In this document: in pieces, positions 57,301 to 64,000 of the stretch
Layout of the letters: every line of letters begins with the position of its first letter
Position numbering within the stretch: position 1 is the stretch's first letter
Origin: Reticulitermes speratus
Lineage: Eukaryota > Arthropoda > Insecta > Blattodea > Rhinotermitidae
Assembly: GCA_021186555.1 (NCBI GenBank)
Contig: JAJKFL010000026.1
Span: 4,603,709 to 4,667,708, forward strand
Direction: 5' to 3'
DNA: 64,000 nucleotides
The notes under the pieces: model-generated
The model's database searches: none
The model's input: only the letters and a program-made list of their open reading frames with translations
What the model was told of the DNA's origin: nothing
Made by a program: the position numbers and the translations under genes

Positions 57301-59081
57301 TATGTTTCAAAGTGCAGATAGAATATTTTAAATCATGTGTTGAAGTGACTGTAGCTTTTAGCAATAAACCCCCCTGACGATGATCCTAGGATCGAAACAC
57401 GTGTAGGGGTACAATTTTAACAATTTTATAATAAAGCTACTTAAAAAGTGGTTTTAGTGTGCATCGGTTGGTTTATAACTTAATTTAATGAATACAAGTT
57501 AAAACCAAAGCAACCCCATTACAGGCCTAGACAGGCCCTGAGGGGTCCAGGAGGTTGAGGCTCCCAAATTTCAAGACAGTCGGCACATGAAAGTGGTAAG
57601 GTTGTCAGCCATACAAACCGGCCGCCTTTACCCTTCAGGAAATACTCCTGGTACTCATTTCTGTTACACGCTGAGTCGACCCCAGGGCCATAATGCGGCC
57701 GGAAGGATTATGTCAATGAAAAATTCCAATAACACCATCGGGAATCGAACCCGCGACCTTCCGCCTTGTAGCGCAGTGCCTCAACCAACTGCGCCACCTC
57801 GTGACTCCCATTGAATACAAGTTACAAACATAATTTTGATTATAAGTGGCTAAGGCACTACAAAAATCAATAGAATTAATGACTTGTACACTGACTGTAT
57901 GGATGAGACATCATTCCGTGGAGCGATGATGATGATGATGACCTTCATTTACGTATTTTGATAAGCCTGAAGATGACCTGACGGGGCCGAAACATGTAGC
58001 AATTGTATAAAGAAAGAGTTTGTTTTCACCATAACACAGTTTGTGTTATACTGTATTCTGTACTATATTGAGAAAACCCGTTTTACTGGCTGGCTTAACT
58101 TGTTCGGTCTATAGTAATCTGACACGACCAATTCTGGAGTGGCTATAGACCCCTCGAGCATTTTAAGCAAATGCCCGTTATGACCCCCCCCCCCCCCAAC
58201 ATATAATATCATACTTAATTCATTTCACACTATATATCCTTCCGACTGATACAACATTGTTAAATAACCAAAGATAACAGTAAATATCTGCAAAATTATT
58301 GGTTTTGAAATAAGAAATGAGCCATTCACATCTTCTACAGACCTAAAGGAACACCGAGGCGAATGATATTGAATACAGCATACACTCAACTTACACTTGG
58401 TACAAAATTTGTCCCTGTACGCTCTGAAGGCATAGAGGGGGGAAAAAGGTAAGGCTCCACTCATTTCTAACCTCAGCCCTAGCTATAGGTGAGTGGTTCA
58501 TTTTCACGCCTCGGCCGCTTTACCCTCGGGGAAAGGGCCCCTGGCACCCAGAGCCGGTCTGGACACTTTCCTCTGTCGGGAATCGAACCACAATTCCTTG
58601 GTTCTCCCAGCCCGTAGCCTACACTACACTTACCAAGCTACCCTGGCTCACACTTCGTACCAAAACTCATTCAAACGTCACCTTTCCCTCCTGTGCGACT
58701 CAGAACGATCATTCGGCTATGTCTCAGCGAGTTCCTGGTCGGTGTGTGACGTCCGGCGATGTTGGTGGCTGCTATGTTCTGTGGCACGGTGGTGCTCAGG
58801 CAGTTGGCTTGCGAGGGGCTCCTGTCCATTGCACTGGGGGCTGCGCTGTCGGTCAGGTTGCCTACCGACACCGCAGCACTGCTCATACTATCACTACCCC
58901 CTCCACGTTGCTGCAAGTTATCGTAGAGACTCAAGGGGCGGCGTTGTGGAGGATTCTCCACTATCCTGACGGTTGGTTTGTTGGACAGATCCCGCCTCAT
59001 GCGCGGCAACGTATAGCTATTGTTACTGGCCATCACCGGAACCTGACCGCTCTGCGCCATGTTTCTTCGAGTTTGATCCAT
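41987..59081 (-). CDS. SSPN: sarcospan-like four-pass membrane protein (whole gene, 4 coding exons)
   Basis: Exons 59081-58682, 45510-45344, 43778-43683 and 42352-41987 join in phase (1, 0, 0) to 343 codons including the stop. The first 134 residues are polar and Ser/Pro/Arg-rich, so presumably cytoplasmic. Then come four hydrophobic segments: [54 protein letters not shown] and [21 protein letters not shown] cysteine-rich loop ([14 protein letters not shown] to NCPEV) lies between segments 3 and 4. The motif [12 protein letters not shown] after segment 1 matches the LLVRDTPFWAG region of vertebrate sarcospan, a member of the dystrophin-glycoprotein complex. That role is family knowledge. The N-terminal extension is longer than in vertebrates. 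The link from exon 1 to exon 2 rests on phase and position across a 13-kb intron. Confidence 0.8.
42715..42740. repeat. (GAAA)n simple repeat
   Basis: agaaagaaagaaagaaagaa followed by irregular gaaa units. Confidence 0.9.
43138..43355. mobile_element. family F element interrupted by a mariner MITE
   Basis: The left part (ctggtaaacagttacaaatg, ctctatcttcagggtcaagc) and the right part (atttaccagttgacttagga, taacatacaaaagactt) are the two arms of a family F fold-back. The palindromic mariner MITE at 43230-43313 sits between them. Confidence 0.5.
43230..43313. mobile_element. palindromic mariner MITE
   Basis: TA-caggatatacacaaaagaa, then tggtgcggtttcaata, a short centre, then the exact inverse to cttttgtgtataccctg-TA. 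The ends are those of the longer mariner copy at 20868-21474, so this is its fully deleted, ends-only derivative. Confidence 0.88.
43397..43577. mobile_element. fold-back element H10 with hammerhead-like arms
   Basis: attcaatatagtcttctcgg to 43480 is inverted from 43490 to ccgagaagactatattgaat, with few mismatches. Each arm carries a hammerhead-like sequence meeting at the centre. Confidence 0.75.
43442..43487 (-). ncRNA. hammerhead-ribozyme-like sequence (H10, left arm)
   Basis: On the minus strand CTGAGGA, stem II GGGGAC/GTCCCC with loop ggagcta, GAAA, short stem III AC/GT, T at the cleavage position. It lies in the sarcospan-like gene's sense strand (intron 3). The right-arm copy at 43490-43540 has CTCAGGA instead of CTGAGGA and is probably dead. 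Confidence 0.6.
43683..43778 (-). CDS. SSPN: sarcospan-like exon 3 (segment 2)
   Basis: Too short to stand out as an open frame. Borders actatattttag|TTG and CTCAAG|GTGAGG enclose 32 codons: [20 protein letters not shown], then [12 protein letters not shown]. It fits the gap between exons 2 and 4 in phase. Confidence 0.85.
43800..43880 (-). mobile_element. SINE family A remnant
   Basis: ggcatagttccatatattct, then taaccgtggtaatagatgga: the 3' body of family A in reverse, strongly decayed. Confidence 0.4.
44263..44986 (+). mobile_element. internally deleted pogo/Tigger-like DNA transposon
   Basis: The ends TA-ccgtatattctcgaatct, then aatgcgca, and the inverse tgcgcattagattcgagaat, then atacgg-TA, are terminal inverted repeats with TA duplication. 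Sub-terminal repeats of cgaatctaatacgca occur on both sides. The interior keeps an N-terminal DNA-binding domain and then an AT-rich deletion scar. Confidence 0.88.
44581..44877 (+). pseudogene. N-terminal DNA-binding domain of a pogo-like transposase
   Basis: From ATG at 44581 the frame reads [20 protein letters not shown], then [20 protein letters not shown], a helix-turn-helix of the CENP-B/pogo kind. About 65 residues in, the frame runs into AT-rich filler and stops. The catalytic domain is gone. Confidence 0.75.
45344..45510 (-). CDS. SSPN: sarcospan-like exon 2 (segment 1)
   Basis: Acceptor gtatgcccgcag|TG, donor TTGCCA|GTTAGT. Encodes [39 protein letters not shown] and [16 protein letters not shown]. 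Phase 1 in, phase 0 out. Confidence 0.9.
45758..46133. mobile_element. possible hAT-type MITE
   Basis: The left end caggggtgtcaaacccatgg and right end ccattgggccagtcagaccc, then ttgg, look like degenerate inverted ends of the CAGGGGTGTCAAAC type. No clear 8-bp duplication, so low confidence. Confidence 0.35.
46484..46937. mobile_element. family F element, large and decayed
   Basis: The left end ttctgggatgtgacactctg and right end cacatctcagaagactta are inverted. A core ctgacgatcctccgaaacgt at 46874 has the CTGACGA and GAAA of a hammerhead with the stem II loop deleted. Confidence 0.45.
47785..47890 (-). mobile_element. SINE family A remnant
   Basis: caacagatagaagtatacgg, accatgccctagccgcttta, then ccctagaggcacc. 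Weak match to the body. Confidence 0.35.
48055..48495 (+). CDS. candidate intronless gene nested in the sarcospan-like intron
   Basis: An ATG-started frame of 146 codons with an A-rich start context (agaaaaaATGTC) and an AATAAA signal 27 bp after the stop. The product is basic and rich in Ser, Arg and Tyr: [20 protein letters not shown] at the start, [20 protein letters not shown] near the middle and [16 protein letters not shown] near the end. No signal peptide, membrane segment or known domain. I do not recognise the family. The Tyr/Arg/Pro make-up is a little like axonemal microtubule inner proteins, but that is only an impression. It could be a real small gene, a retrocopy or a chance frame. 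Confidence 0.42.
   Translation: MSMTGSVPMKSDASCQIKRRPSERQTDDFERRRYESTFDSSNYGFSRSSLSVKWVEWSKRSNSTGRAGLCKELMSIRKKNGTIKMFPVYGHSQFMQQYARAPTYSYFRDTYRYSRRRAAMPGLSTYGRPQCGYTNPKLNALSNSNH
48522..48527 (+). terminator. possible poly(A) signal of the nested ORF
   Basis: AATAAA 27 bp past the stop codon at 48493-48495. Confidence 0.4.
48615..48890 (-). mobile_element. SINE family A, full length
   Basis: ggtaagttgtccctgtccac, ggtgtagctccagacattct, ggctgctttaccccaag, and the B-box side gattcgaaccccggga at 48850. Reverse orientation. Confidence 0.8.
49260..49541 (+). mobile_element. SINE family A, best full-length copy
   Basis: tRNA head with A box tagctcagtcggtatagcg and B box gggatcgaatcccgg, body cctgggtcccacccagcctc, then taaagcggccgag, ctagtgccgaggttaaagaa, and tail ctttacctttacctta. 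The 12-bp repeat tctttcagtcgt flanks it (49248-49259, 49542-49553). Confidence 0.9.
49569..49762. mobile_element. family F element with an inverted pair of hammerhead-like cores
   Basis: The left end tcttctgagatgttacgatg is followed by an arm with cctgacgtttcgaacaatcg and cttcagggtcaagcag. It is inverted at 49676-49730 as ttgaccctgaagataaaggc and ccttcgaaaggttagtaaat. The cores keep CTGAAGA and GAAA. Stem II is damaged in the left copy and four pairs (AAGG/CCTT) in the right. Confidence 0.55.
50140..50394 (+). mobile_element. SINE family B, full length
   Basis: Head gatcccagtggccgcgcggt, then ctaaggcg, B box gggttcgaatcccgcc at 50202, tail ggggctgtcgagccattggg followed by an A run and then agactacacaata, which repeats the sequence just before the element (a target duplication of about 15 bp). 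Confidence 0.9.
51185..51232 (+). ncRNA. hammerhead-ribozyme-like sequence, unpaired copy
   Basis: CTGAAGA, stem II GACCTT/AAGGCC (one A-C mismatch), GAAA, stem III ACAT/GTGT, A, stem I CCCC/GGGG. No inverted partner was found nearby. The downstream agcatttcgttggtgtg recalls the arm ends of the fold-back elements. Confidence 0.6.
51299..51393 (+). mobile_element. SINE family A 3' fragment
   Basis: atctagtgccgaggttaaga, gtggagctacacttccactc, then ggacagggacagctttacct. Confidence 0.75.
51421..53208. repeat. 47-bp minisatellite, about 38 copies
   Basis: The unit starts ctttatgaactccaataaag and continues cgacaagtacaacagtgacc, then tcagacg. The copies are almost identical. A variant unit with gttttatgacctcc appears at the left edge and near 52079 and 52361 (282 bp, six units apart), a sign of block duplication. 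Each unit carries AATAAA on the plus strand. The flanks look unrelated to the unit. Confidence 0.95.
53549..53745. mobile_element. short Tc1/mariner-type MITE, copy 1
   Basis: The left end cagtggaacccggttataac and the right end gttataactgagttacgttg form imperfect inverted repeats. The interior has ggttataacaacactcgttt, then ataacgaca. A near-identical copy follows at 53769. Confidence 0.72.
53769..53957. mobile_element. short Tc1/mariner-type MITE, copy 2
   Basis: cagtcgaacccggttataac to gttataaccgagttcgactc. The ends are better matched than in copy 1. A (TA)n run of about 20 bp separates the two copies. Confidence 0.75.
55083..55127 (-). ncRNA. hammerhead-ribozyme-like sequence, sense to the sarcospan-like gene
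   Basis: On the minus strand CTGATGA, stem II GGCACC/GGTGCC, GAAA, stem III ACA/TGT, A, and a six-pair stem I AATTCC/GGAGTT (one G-U). The upstream flank (55011) has accgtgcat, the fold-back terminus. Confidence 0.76.
55202..55243 (+). ncRNA. hammerhead-ribozyme-like sequence with changed stem II
   Basis: CTGAAGA, stem II AACACC/GGTGTT, GAAA, stem III ACA/TGT, A. Both sides of the outer two stem II pairs differ from the 55083 copy yet pairing is kept. Stem I is poor. Confidence 0.62.
55360..55402 (-). ncRNA. hammerhead-ribozyme-like relic
   Basis: On the minus strand CTGATGA, then AGCC..GGCC with an A-C mismatch next to the core, GAAA, ACA/TGT, A. Probably weakened. Confidence 0.45.
55570..55653. 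mobile_element. right end of the piggyBac MITE
   Basis: gtagaacttgtgaatgttaa, ggtggtacatatagtaacca, then gggctttagagggttaa match the last 80 bp of 29745-29982, ending in TTAA. Confidence 0.75.
56209..56336 (+). mobile_element. family F element
   Basis: The left ttcaagttttattggatgtg and right gcgtaacatcacagaagact are inverted ends. The core reads cgtgaagataaaggcactac, then tccgaaacgtctgtaac, with the first core C changed to G. Confidence 0.55.
56876..56920 (-). ncRNA. hammerhead-ribozyme-like sequence (H2, left arm)
   Basis: Identical design to the H1 left-arm copy: CTGACGA, GATCC/GGATC, GAAA, ACAC/GTGT, A, CCCC/GGGG. Sense to the sarcospan-like gene, intron 1. Confidence 0.78.
57368..57412 (+). 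ncRNA. hammerhead-ribozyme-like sequence (H2, right arm)
   Basis: Inverted partner of the 56876 copy with the same core and stems. Confidence 0.78.
57502..57811 (-). mobile_element. SINE family D, tRNA-derived, beside H2
   Basis: On the minus strand the head reads aggtggcgcagttggttgag with B box gggttcgattcccgatgg. The 13-bp repeat tgaatacaagtta flanks it (57489-57501, 57812-57824). Its target overlaps the target duplication of H2, so it landed right at the edge of that element. Confidence 0.85.
57964..58002 (+). ncRNA. hammerhead-ribozyme-like sequence, single
   Basis: CTGAAGA, stem II GACCT/GGGCC (one mismatch, one G-U), GAAA, stem III ACA/TGT, A. Stem I has only two sure pairs. Confidence 0.5.
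58405..58650 (-). mobile_element. SINE family A, full length
   Basis: ttgtccctgtacgctctgaa, ggtgagtggttcattttcac, ctcggccgctttaccctcgg, and B-box side gtcgggaatcgaaccaca. It ends 30 bp from the exon 1 donor of the sarcospan-like gene. Confidence 0.82.
58682..59081 (-). CDS. SSPN: sarcospan-like exon 1 (N-terminal cytoplasmic region)
   Basis: Starts [13 protein letters not shown] (second ATG at 59060) and reads [32 protein letters not shown] and a Ser/Ala-rich stretch, ending RTGGK before donor AAAG|GTGACG. Phase 1 out fits exon 2. Polar and low-complexity, with no known domain. The open frame and good splice phase are the evidence. Confidence 0.68.
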
Positions 59082-59097
59082 TCATACAAACAGAATG

Positions 59098-59215
59098 GTT
59101 TCAACACTTTAAAGACGAAAACTAACCTAAATTATATTTAAAGATTCAGTCCGTACCGTGAAGAAAACACAGTCCGCCTCGGTTATAAAAACTAATGAGT
59201 TAAGAAGGTTAAATA
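59098..59215. mobile_element. piggyBac MITE left-part remnant
   Basis: acactttaaagacgaaaact, then cagtccgtaccgtgaag and ccgcctcggttataaaaac follow the order of 29751-29845. It would lie in the 5' UTR or proximal promoter of the sarcospan-like gene. Confidence 0.5.
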
Positions 59216-59479
59216 CTGTAGGCCACTCTCGCTTTAACTACTCTTTCACAAGGCACTGTGATTATCCGTATTTACGTACAACTTCACTGTACACAGTCAG
59301 CTGGGTCACACAGAATCACTAGTAACACACTTCACAGAATCCATAAATATTTACACATTTTAATACATTATGTTATATTACGAGTATTTTAAGTATAAAT
59401 GACGGCATTGTTAAAGAAATTTTCATCATGTGATCAGTTAAATACTCAAATTCCAGTATAACGCGATAAGCATCTAACA

Positions 59480-59732
59480 AAAATCGATTAATATCGATTA
59501 TCACTTTAAATTACAATCGATTATATTATTCCAAAAATCACAACGTACGTTTAGATGTATGACCAAATTTCAGACACACGCTTTACAAAATCGATTAATA
59601 TCGATTAATACTCTGAATATGGGCGGTGATAATTTTTGAACCCGCTTCACTGTGTACTAAATATTTTTTTTTTTTTTTAGCGAAACGCCATAAAACCAAA
59701 CACTGTCAAAATCGATTCACATCGATCTATAT
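59480..59732. promoter_or_regulatory. cluster of ATCGAT dyads upstream of the sarcospan-like gene
   Basis: ATCGAT-N4-ATCGAT occurs three times (about 59484, 59589 and 59711), plus a single ATCGAT at about 59515. The sites lie 400-650 bp upstream of the exon 1 ATG. The sequence resembles the insect DRE site (TATCGATA), so I suggest a regulatory cluster, but a repeat origin is possible. Confidence 0.4.
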
Positions 59733-60693
59733 TTTAAGCACAAGCAGTTATATTCCTGCAATGTCACTGCGTGTGCTTACAGACGTGACAAAATATATGA
59801 CAATATCAAACACGAGATTGATGCTGGTTAGCATTTGGTATTGACAGTCAAATTGTAAGCACTTCGTTTTCACAAATTTTGTCACGTGACAAAACCCCAC
59901 TGTTTTTAAATGCAGGTGTTTTTACTTCTCAAGAGAACGGACCGAGAAACATGTAGCTGGAAAAGTGATACAACAAACAGCTCCGTGCAGTTCCAAAAAA
60001 AAACATCACAAGATAAGAGATCTGATTAAACGAACTTGTGTCACGAAAACATCACAATATAGGTTAATTTCCTGTCGCTACGATCACGTGACTTTGACGG
60101 AAGCCTTCCGTAATTGTTTACCTGTTGTCAGCATGACGTCACTGTTGTACGTATGTGGGCGAGGCAAGCGTACACAAATACACAAGTTTACGCTGCACAG
60201 ATCGTACACTGCACTACTATACGTGTACTCAAGTCCATCGCCTGGACCAAACACTTTCGTTAAAGGCTAGAAACAGCTGTAATACCAACGTGTGTAATGT
60301 TGTGTTCTGAAGGCACTGAGACAGACACAACGCGATCCTGCTCGGCACTGTACTGATACTGGACTACTCCAGCTGCCTACGACAGCTGTGCGATGGATGA
60401 GTGGTGGGGGGACTTACCTTTTGGAACAGGGGACACGGCAGCTGGCTGTATTGAATACTGCCTGTTTCGGCAACTACAATGCTACGGAATTCCTTTCGGA
60501 TGGGGGCGGGTTGTACACCTGGACGTACCGACTACGAACGAAATTTAAAAAAAAAGAAAACACACAGATTTTGTAAATATTATATCAAACGTTATACGTG
60601 ATTTACACCTCAGCCGAAATCAGCCACTGAAATCGGCTGATGACTAGTATATTAGAATTTTGAAAAAATAAATTAATAAATTAATCTAAAAAA
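59733..60693. other. upstream flank without recognised features
   Basis: No gene or named repeat seen. Mixed base composition with CpG-containing patches around 60050-60500. Confidence 0.5.
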
Positions 60694-60709
60694 TGACACA
60701 AATCACCAG

Positions 60710-62626
60710 GTGTTGATCAAATTCCTGCAGAACTGATTAAAGCAGGAGGTAGGACAATTCGTTCTGAGATCCTTAATCTTATTAATTCTATTTGGAATAA
60801 AGAGGAATTGCCTGAGCAGTGGAAGGAGTCAATCATTGTACCTATTTATAAGAAGGGCGATAAAACAGATTGCAGTAATTATCGAGGCATATCACTTTTG
60901 TCAGCCACATACAAAATTCTATCCAACATCCTTCTGTCAAGGTTAACTCCATATGCAGAGGAAATTATTGCGGAGCATCAGTGTGGATTTAGACGTAACA
61001 GGTCGACTGCTGATTGTATATTGTGCATTTAGACGTAACAGGTCGACTGCTGATCGTATATTGTGCATTTAGACGTAACAGGTCGACTGCTGATCGTATA
61101 TTGTGCATTTAGACGTAACAGGTCGACTGCTGATCGTATATTGTGCATTTAGACGTAACAGGTCGACTGCTGATCGTATATTGTGCATTTAGACGTAACA
61201 GGTCGACTGCTGATCGTATATTGTGCATTTAGACGTAACAGGTCGACTGCTGATCGTATATTGTGCATTTAGACGTAACAGGTCGACTGCTGATCGTATA
61301 TTGTGCATTTAGACGTAACAGGTCGACTGCTGATCGTATATTGTGCATTTAGACGTAACAGGTCGACTGCTGATCGTATATTGTGCATTTAGACGTAACA
61401 GGTCGACTGCTGATCGTATATTGTGCATTTAGACGTAACAGGTCGACTACTGATCATATATTGTGCATTCGTCAAATACTTGAGAAAAAATGGGAATAAA
61501 ATGAGGCAGAGCATCAGCTATTTATAGACTTCAAGAAAGCCTATGATTCAGTTAGGAGGGAGGTCTTGTATAATATTCTTATTGAGTTTGGTATTCCTAT
61601 GAAATTAGTAAGGCTCGTAAAAATGTGTCTAAATGAAACCTATAGCAGAGCCCGGTTAGGCAAACATTTGTCTGACACATTTCCTATTACGAATGGTTGG
61701 AAACAAGGAGATGCTTTATCGCCATTGCTTTTCAACTTTGCTTTGGAATATGCCATTAGGAGGGTTCAGGCAAACCAGGAGGGCTTAAAATTAAATGGTA
61801 CACATCAGCTTGTGGTTTAAGCTGATGATGTTAATATAGTGGGTGGAAGCATACATGCTATAAAGAGAAACACAGAAGCTTTGGTAGTCGATAGTAAGGA
61901 GATTGGTCTAGAAATAAATGCTGAGAAAACTAAGTACATGGTCATGTCTGGAGATCAGAATGCAGGGCAAAATCACAACATAAAGTTAGATAATAAATCC
62001 TTTGAAAGGGTGGAACAGTTCAAATATTTGGGAACAACCCTAACAAATCGAAATTCCATTCAGGAAGAAATTAAGAGCAGATTGAAGTCACGTAATACTT
62101 GTTATCATTCGGTGCAGAATCTTGTGTCTTACAGTTTGCTATCCAAAGATACAAACATTAAGATATACAGAACTGTAATTGTGTTGTTGTTTTGTATGGG
62201 TGTGAAACTTGGTCTGTCACACTGAGGGAGGAACATAGGCTGAGGGTGTTCGAGAATAGGGTGCTGAAGAGGATATTTGGGACTAAGAGGGACGAGGTAA
62301 CGGGGGAGTGAAGAAGACTACATAACGAGAAACTTAATGATCTGTACTCATCACCAAATATTATTCGGGTGATCAAATCAAGAAGAATGAGGTGGGCGGG
62401 GCATGTAGCACGTATGGGTGAGGGACAGGAGAGATGCATGCAGGATTTTGGTGGGGAGACCTGAGGGAAGGATACCAATTGGAAGACCCAGGCGTAGACG
62501 GGAGGATAATATTAAAATGGATCTTCAAGAAGTGGGATGGGGAGGCATGGACTGGATTGATATGGCTCAGGATAGGGACAGGTGGCGGGCTGTTGTGAAT
62601 GCGGTAATGAACCTTCGGGTTCCATA
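60710..62626 (+). pseudogene. LINE reverse transcriptase remnant
   Basis: Open blocks at 60808-61032, 61566-61820, 61839-62225 and 62418-62627 show the RT fold. The catalytic YADD box has a stop in place of Tyr (ttaagctgatgat region near 61817). The 40-bp repeat block breaks the frame after HQCGFRRNRSTADC. Further frameshifts lie near 62215 and 62420. Not functional. Confidence 0.88.
60988..61467. repeat. 40-bp tandem repeat inside the LINE, 12 copies
   Basis: The unit tttagacgtaacaggtcgac plus tgctgatcgtatattgtgca repeats 12 times with very few changes, mostly in the first and last units. The unit is the LINE coding segment for FRRNRSTAD. Forty is not a multiple of three, so each copy shifts the frame. 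Confidence 0.95.
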
Positions 62627-62933
62627 AAACGTGGGGAATTTCTTGACTAGCTGAGGAACTGTTAGCTTCTCAAGCAAGACTGTGCTACATGGAGTTAGTT
62701 AAAGAAAACAATAATATAGAACACTGTAATTGAGTGGTGGCACATGTAGTTATATTCGTACGTATATAAATGCAATTAAAGACAGTGCTATGTCATACAT
62801 GATTTTTATAACATAATTTCTAAAATCAAACATAAATTACATATAGCCTCAGTAATGGTAAACCTCCCCCCCACCCCCGCGAAAAATTTTGCGTGCGCAC
62901 CTGACTACGAGGGCACAGTTTGTGTCAATATAG

Positions 62934-63262
62934 CACAACTCCATGAAGCCGAATCCTGCTTGAGAAGCTAACAGTTCCTCAGCTAGTCAAGAACTCCCCG
63001 CTTTTTATGGAACCCGCAGCTTCATTACCGCATTCACAACAGCCCGCCAATTGTCTCTGTCCTGAGCCAGATCAGTCTTTAAGATCTATTTTCCTATTGT
63101 CCTCCCATCTACGCTTAGGACTTCCAAGCGGTCTCTTTCCTTAAGGTCACGCCAACCAAAACTATTTATGTGTTTCTCCTTCCCCCACCATACGTGCCAC
63201 ATGCCCCGCCCATCTCATCCTTCTAGATTTCATCACCCGGATAATATTTGAGTACAAATCAT
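62934..63262 (-). mobile_element. 5'-truncated LINE copy, inverted relative to the long copy
   Basis: acaactccatgaagccgaat, gcttgagaagctaacagttc, then cctcagctagtcaagaactc starts the 3' terminus. ataatattt near 63240 ends it. The tail-encoding [18 protein letters not shown] is read on the minus strand. Confidence 0.82.
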
Positions 63263-63335
63263 GAATAAATACACAAATACATAAATACACAAATACATAA
63301 ATACACAAAAAAAAAATAAATATATAAATAAATCG
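63262..63335. repeat. A-rich simple repeat (aaatacat/aaatacac)
   Basis: Alternating aatacacaaatacataaata units. It probably grew at the 5' junction of the neighbouring LINE copy. Confidence 0.7.
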
Positions 63336-63631
63336 CAGGCGCCTTGTGTTGAACTCAGGCACTAGCAGCAGAGGCGTAGCTGTTGGAGGGGGGGAGGCGT
63401 GGAGTACGGACGCCCCGGACAGCAGAGTCGAAGGGACAACAAATTGAGTAGCGAAATAAATATTTTAAATGACAAATTTGATTTTCTGCGCTAAACACAT
63501 TTTAAATTACTGAGCCGAATATAACGAAATTAAATACATATAATTTTTTAAATTCGTAATTTCTCTTAGGGGCGGCCATTGTGGTTACTCGCCCCGGGCG
63601 CCAAAAAAAACTAGCTATGTCACTGCGTAGC

Positions 63632-63658
63632 AGAGAGAGAGAGAGAGAGAGAGAGAGA
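63632..63658. repeat. (GA)n microsatellite
   Basis: About 13 ga units, agagagagagagagagagag and on. Confidence 0.9.
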
Positions 63659-63704
63659 AGCTTGGAATTCGCTATGCACAACAGACACACTTTCCATTCG
63701 ACTG

Positions 63705-64000
63705 TATTCGTGGGTTTCCCGTGTGGTGGCCGGGAATTAGAATAGCCCCAACGGGCCCACGCGTGTCATAAGAGGCGACTAAAATGGGGACCCAGTGCCT
63801 GAGGGTACAACTGGGCCACCCTACCTCTGAGGGACATAAATACGGAGACACTGGAGAAGGAAAACTCTTATAAAACCCGGTCCACCAGAGTGGTGGTTAG
63901 GCAAGGGGCTAACAACCCCTTCCTGTAAAACGTTTAATCGTTCAGACGCCCAAGCCGGAATTATTTAATTTTATGGGCAAGAATCACAAGGGAGGCTAAG
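63705..64000 (+). mobile_element. probable LINE 5' region, continues past the window
   Basis: cgtgtcataagaggcgacta, then ttaggcaaggggctaacaac, cccttcctgtaaaacg: a sequence seen at the start of many arthropod LINEs, as I recall. No coding start is visible before the edge. Confidence 0.5.

Larger units (their letters stand above)
56760..57485. mobile_element. fold-back element H2, related to H1
   Basis: Same sequence as H1 (23197-24187) with the centre deleted. Arms are about 56800-57090 and 57125-57485. The 12-nt repeat taatgaatacaa lies at 56748-56759 and 57486-57497. The left end has ttcacactgttgacaccgtg, then catcttcg. Confidence 0.87.
45511..58681. other. 13-kb first intron of the sarcospan-like gene
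   Basis: Contains family F elements, SINEs, the 38-copy minisatellite, two tandem inverted-repeat elements, fold-back elements with hammerheads, and a nested ORF on the other strand, all listed separately. The parts 46940-47690, 49860-50130, 50400-51180, 53210-53540 and 53960-55080 show nothing further I can name, apart from a (GTCT)n run at about 53478-53504. Confidence 0.55.
60694..62706 (+). mobile_element. LINE, longest copy in the window, 5'-truncated
   Basis: Begins inside the reverse transcriptase (gttgatcaaattcctgcaga, VDQIPAEL) and runs to the 3' terminus gttagcttctcaagcaagac, then atggagttagtta. All minus-strand copies in the window end with the inverse of this terminus. Order: fingers, NYRGISLL motif, a tandem-repeat block, [20 protein letters not shown], the broken YADD box, then the RMRW-x-GHVAR-type C-terminal tail. 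The endonuclease is missing. Confidence 0.9.

Noticed and set aside
58493..59141. Two long plus-strand frames (158 and 140 codons)
   Set aside because: They overlap the sarcospan-like exon 1 on the other strand and run through a SINE. The minus frame has a matching splice donor.
60605..60645. Palindrome cagccgaaatcag/ctgaaatcggctg
   Set aside because: The inner half is not complementary when checked base by base, so the hairpin is short.

Overview
The window looks like insect nuclear DNA, most likely cockroach or termite (Blattodea). It holds spliced genes with GT-AG introns in a dense background of tRNA-derived SINEs, decayed LINEs, Tc1/mariner, pogo, hAT and piggyBac relics, and many fold-back repeats. 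The blattodean call rests on recalled similarity of the LINE reverse transcriptase and its C-terminal tail to cockroach repeat proteins. It is an inference.

Four host genes can be supported. (1) 1400-1681 (+): last exon of a thrombospondin type-1 repeat gene that enters from the left. (2) 34276 down to 13957 (-): RSPRY1 (RING finger and SPRY domain protein) in ten coding exons. (3) 35068-37388 (+): mitochondrial ribosomal protein S28 in three exons, 185 residues, head to head with RSPRY1 across about 0.8 kb, probably a shared promoter. (4) 59081 down to 41987 (-): a sarcospan-like four-pass membrane protein in four coding exons, 342 residues. A fifth candidate is a 146-residue intronless ORF at 48055-48495 (+), inside the first intron of the sarcospan-like gene and followed by an AATAAA signal. 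RSPRY1 exon 2 is one base out of frame with its neighbours.

Repeats fill most of the rest. There are at least five SINE types, and about a dozen pieces of LINE, mostly 5'-truncated copies of one family. The longest copy (60694-62706) carries twelve 40-bp tandem copies of a piece of its own reverse transcriptase sequence. There is a 38-copy 47-bp minisatellite (51421-53208) and a minisatellite split by an insertion (23011-24305).

The most notable signal is a large set of hammerhead-ribozyme-like sequences: CTGANGA, stem II, GAAA, a very short stem III, then stem I. I count 17 that look well formed, plus relics. Most sit in inverted pairs within palindromic elements of about 0.2-1 kb. Five of these elements have clear 12-nt target-site duplications, and several carry a TGCACGGTG motif near one end beside an A-rich tail. 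This points to retroposition, perhaps by Penelope-like elements, rather than cut-and-paste transposition. Five hammerheads lie in host introns in the sense orientation.
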